This document shows, piece after piece, positions 63,054 through 64,000 of a stretch of 64,000 nucleotides of DNA (its first letter is position 1; each line of letters opens with the position of its first letter). The notes beneath the pieces were generated by a model, which saw nothing but the letters and a program-made list of their open reading frames with translations, had not been told where the DNA came from and made no database searches. The translations under genes were made by a program, and so were the position numbers. The DNA comes from Ruegeria sp. EL01 (GTDB taxonomy: Bacteria > Pseudomonadota > Alphaproteobacteria > Rhodobacterales > Rhodobacteraceae), in the NCBI RefSeq assembly GCF_900313035.1, contig NZ_OMPS01000048.1, positions 186,001 through 250,000 of the forward strand, read 5' to 3'.

Positions 63054-64000
63054 ATGACCTATGACACGATCATCCTTGGCGCCGGAGCTGCCGGTTTGAT
63101 GTGCGCGGCCCATTGTGGCGGGCGCGTTCTGGTGGTCGATCACGCCAAAGCTCCGGGCGAGAAGATCCGCATTTCGGGTGGTGGACGCTGCAACTTTACC
63201 AACATGTATGCAGGGCCCGAGAACTTTCTGTCGCAGAACCCGCATTTCTGCAAATCCGCGCTGGCGCGGTATACGCAGTGGGATTTCATCGATCTGGTGA
63301 ATCGGCACGGTATTGCATGGCACGAAAAGACGTTGGGCCAGCTGTTCTGCGACGGCTCTTCCAAGCAGATCATCGCGATGCTGCTGGCCGAGATCGAGCG
63401 CGCCGGGGCCGAGTTGTGGGTGCAGACATCCCTGCGCTCCCTCAGCAAATCCGACGCCGGGTTTGCCTTGGAGGTCGAGCGCGACGGGCGGCGGCATCGT
63501 CTGACGTGCGCCAATCTGGTGCTGGCGACCGGCGGCAAGTCGATCCCCAAGATGGGCGCGACGGGACTGGCCTATGACATTGCACAACAGTTTGGTTTGC
63601 GCCTGACCGACACACGCGCGGGTCTGGTGCCGTTCACATTTTCGGACGATAAATTCAAGGAGTTGTCGGGGGTGTCCCTGCCCGCGCGACTATCCAACGA
63701 CCGGACGAGCTTTGACGAAGCTCTGTTGTTCACCCATCGCGGGCTGAGCGGGCCGTCGGTATTGCAACTGTCCTCATATTGGCGCGAGGGCGAGGCGATC
63801 CGGGTCAACCTGATCCCCAATCTGCCACTTTACGACCTGCTGCGCGATCAGCGGCAGGCGTCCGGGCGCAAAGATCTGAGCACCGAGTTGGCGCGGCATC
63901 TGCCCGGGCGGCTTGTGGACTATCTTGGCCAACAGCTTCCGATGTCCGGTAGGCTGGCAGATCAATCAGACGCCAGGCTGGCTGAACTGGTGGCTGCCCT
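63054..64000 (+). CDS. NAD(P)/FAD-dependent oxidoreductase of the HI0933/YhiN family (3' end cut by window edge)
   Basis: The frame from ATG 63054 is open to the edge (about 315 codons). DTIILGAGAAGLMCA (GxGxxG at 9-14) binds FAD, and GEKIRISGGGRCNFTN is the signature of the HI0933 flavoprotein family. LVLATGGKSIPKMGATG and the FTHRGLSGPSVLQLSS stretch follow. Members are soluble flavoproteins of poorly known activity; some modify tRNA-like or aromatic substrates by inference only. No strong ribosome site is seen. It is divergent from the rhodanese gene. Confidence 0.9.
   Translation, partial: MTYDTIILGAGAAGLMCAAHCGGRVLVVDHAKAPGEKIRISGGGRCNFTNMYAGPENFLSQNPHFCKSALARYTQWDFIDLVNRHGIAWHEKTLGQLFCDGSSKQIIAMLLAEIERAGAELWVQTSLRSLSKSDAGFALEVERDGRRHRLTCANLVLATGGKSIPKMGATGLAYDIAQQFGLRLTDTRAGLVPFTFSDDKFKELSGVSLPARLSNDRTSFDEALLFTHRGLSGPSVLQLSSYWREGEAIRVNLIPNLPLYDLLRDQRQASGRKDLSTELARHLPGRLVDYLGQQLPMSGRLADQSDARLAELVAA

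Overview
The window reads as chromosomal DNA of a marine alphaproteobacterium of the Roseobacter group (Rhodobacteraceae). The signs are GC-rich genes, a division/cell-wall cluster carrying two DUF2484 genes and the ftsQ-ftsA-(secreted protein)-ftsZ-lpxC-bamD-recN order, a BolA/J-protein/CobS/CobT neighbourhood, proton-translocating transhydrogenase genes, and many roseobacter-type accessory proteins (DUF3422, DUF2975, DUF427, DUF3179). No rRNA, tRNA, CRISPR array, intact insertion sequence or prophage was seen.

Layout. 1-4664: peptide-type ABC transporter, with an ATPase (cut by the window edge) divergent from a binding protein and two permeases. 4673-11336: MFS transporter, DUF3422, a VOC protein, pntA-pntB with a clear terminator, and an isoprenylcysteine-methyltransferase-like membrane protein. 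11510-16082: kynureninase, then a TetR regulator divergent from a two-subunit molybdenum hydroxylase (iorA/iorB type), with a good operator/promoter between them. 16129-19727: glutamine-amidotransferase-like hydrolase, GlcG/HbpS-like protein and malate synthase G. 19932-29034: aminopeptidase N, two uncharacterised proteins, gatB, pepT, DUF4177 protein, fatty acid desaturase. 29232-38493: tandem secreted two-cysteine proteins, bolA, J-domain protein, an AT-richer insert (a broken cupin gene plus a BCCT transporter), then cobS, a racemase-like gene without its cysteines, cobT and a 52-codon gene.

38635-47248: winged-helix/hydrolase-fold regulator, Xaa-Pro aminopeptidase, DUF427, a DUF2975/YozG-like pair, two overlapping lipoprotein genes, a Tat-exported DUF3179 protein and a ClC channel/exchanger. 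47339-62338: a long minus-strand division and envelope cluster which in transcription order reads ftsW-murG-murC-DUF2484-DUF2484-small membrane protein-murB-ddl-ftsQ-ftsA-secreted protein-ftsZ-lpxC-bamD-recN. 62515-64000: rhodanese and the start of an HI0933-type flavoprotein.

The most unusual points are the racemase-like protein lacking both catalytic cysteines between cobS and cobT, the paralogous secreted pair next to bolA, a decayed cupin gene beside the BCCT gene, a regulator whose hydrolase domain has lost its catalytic His, and DnaA-box-like 9-mers in three successive promoter gaps of the division cluster. No wholly new multi-gene system could be proven from sequence alone.
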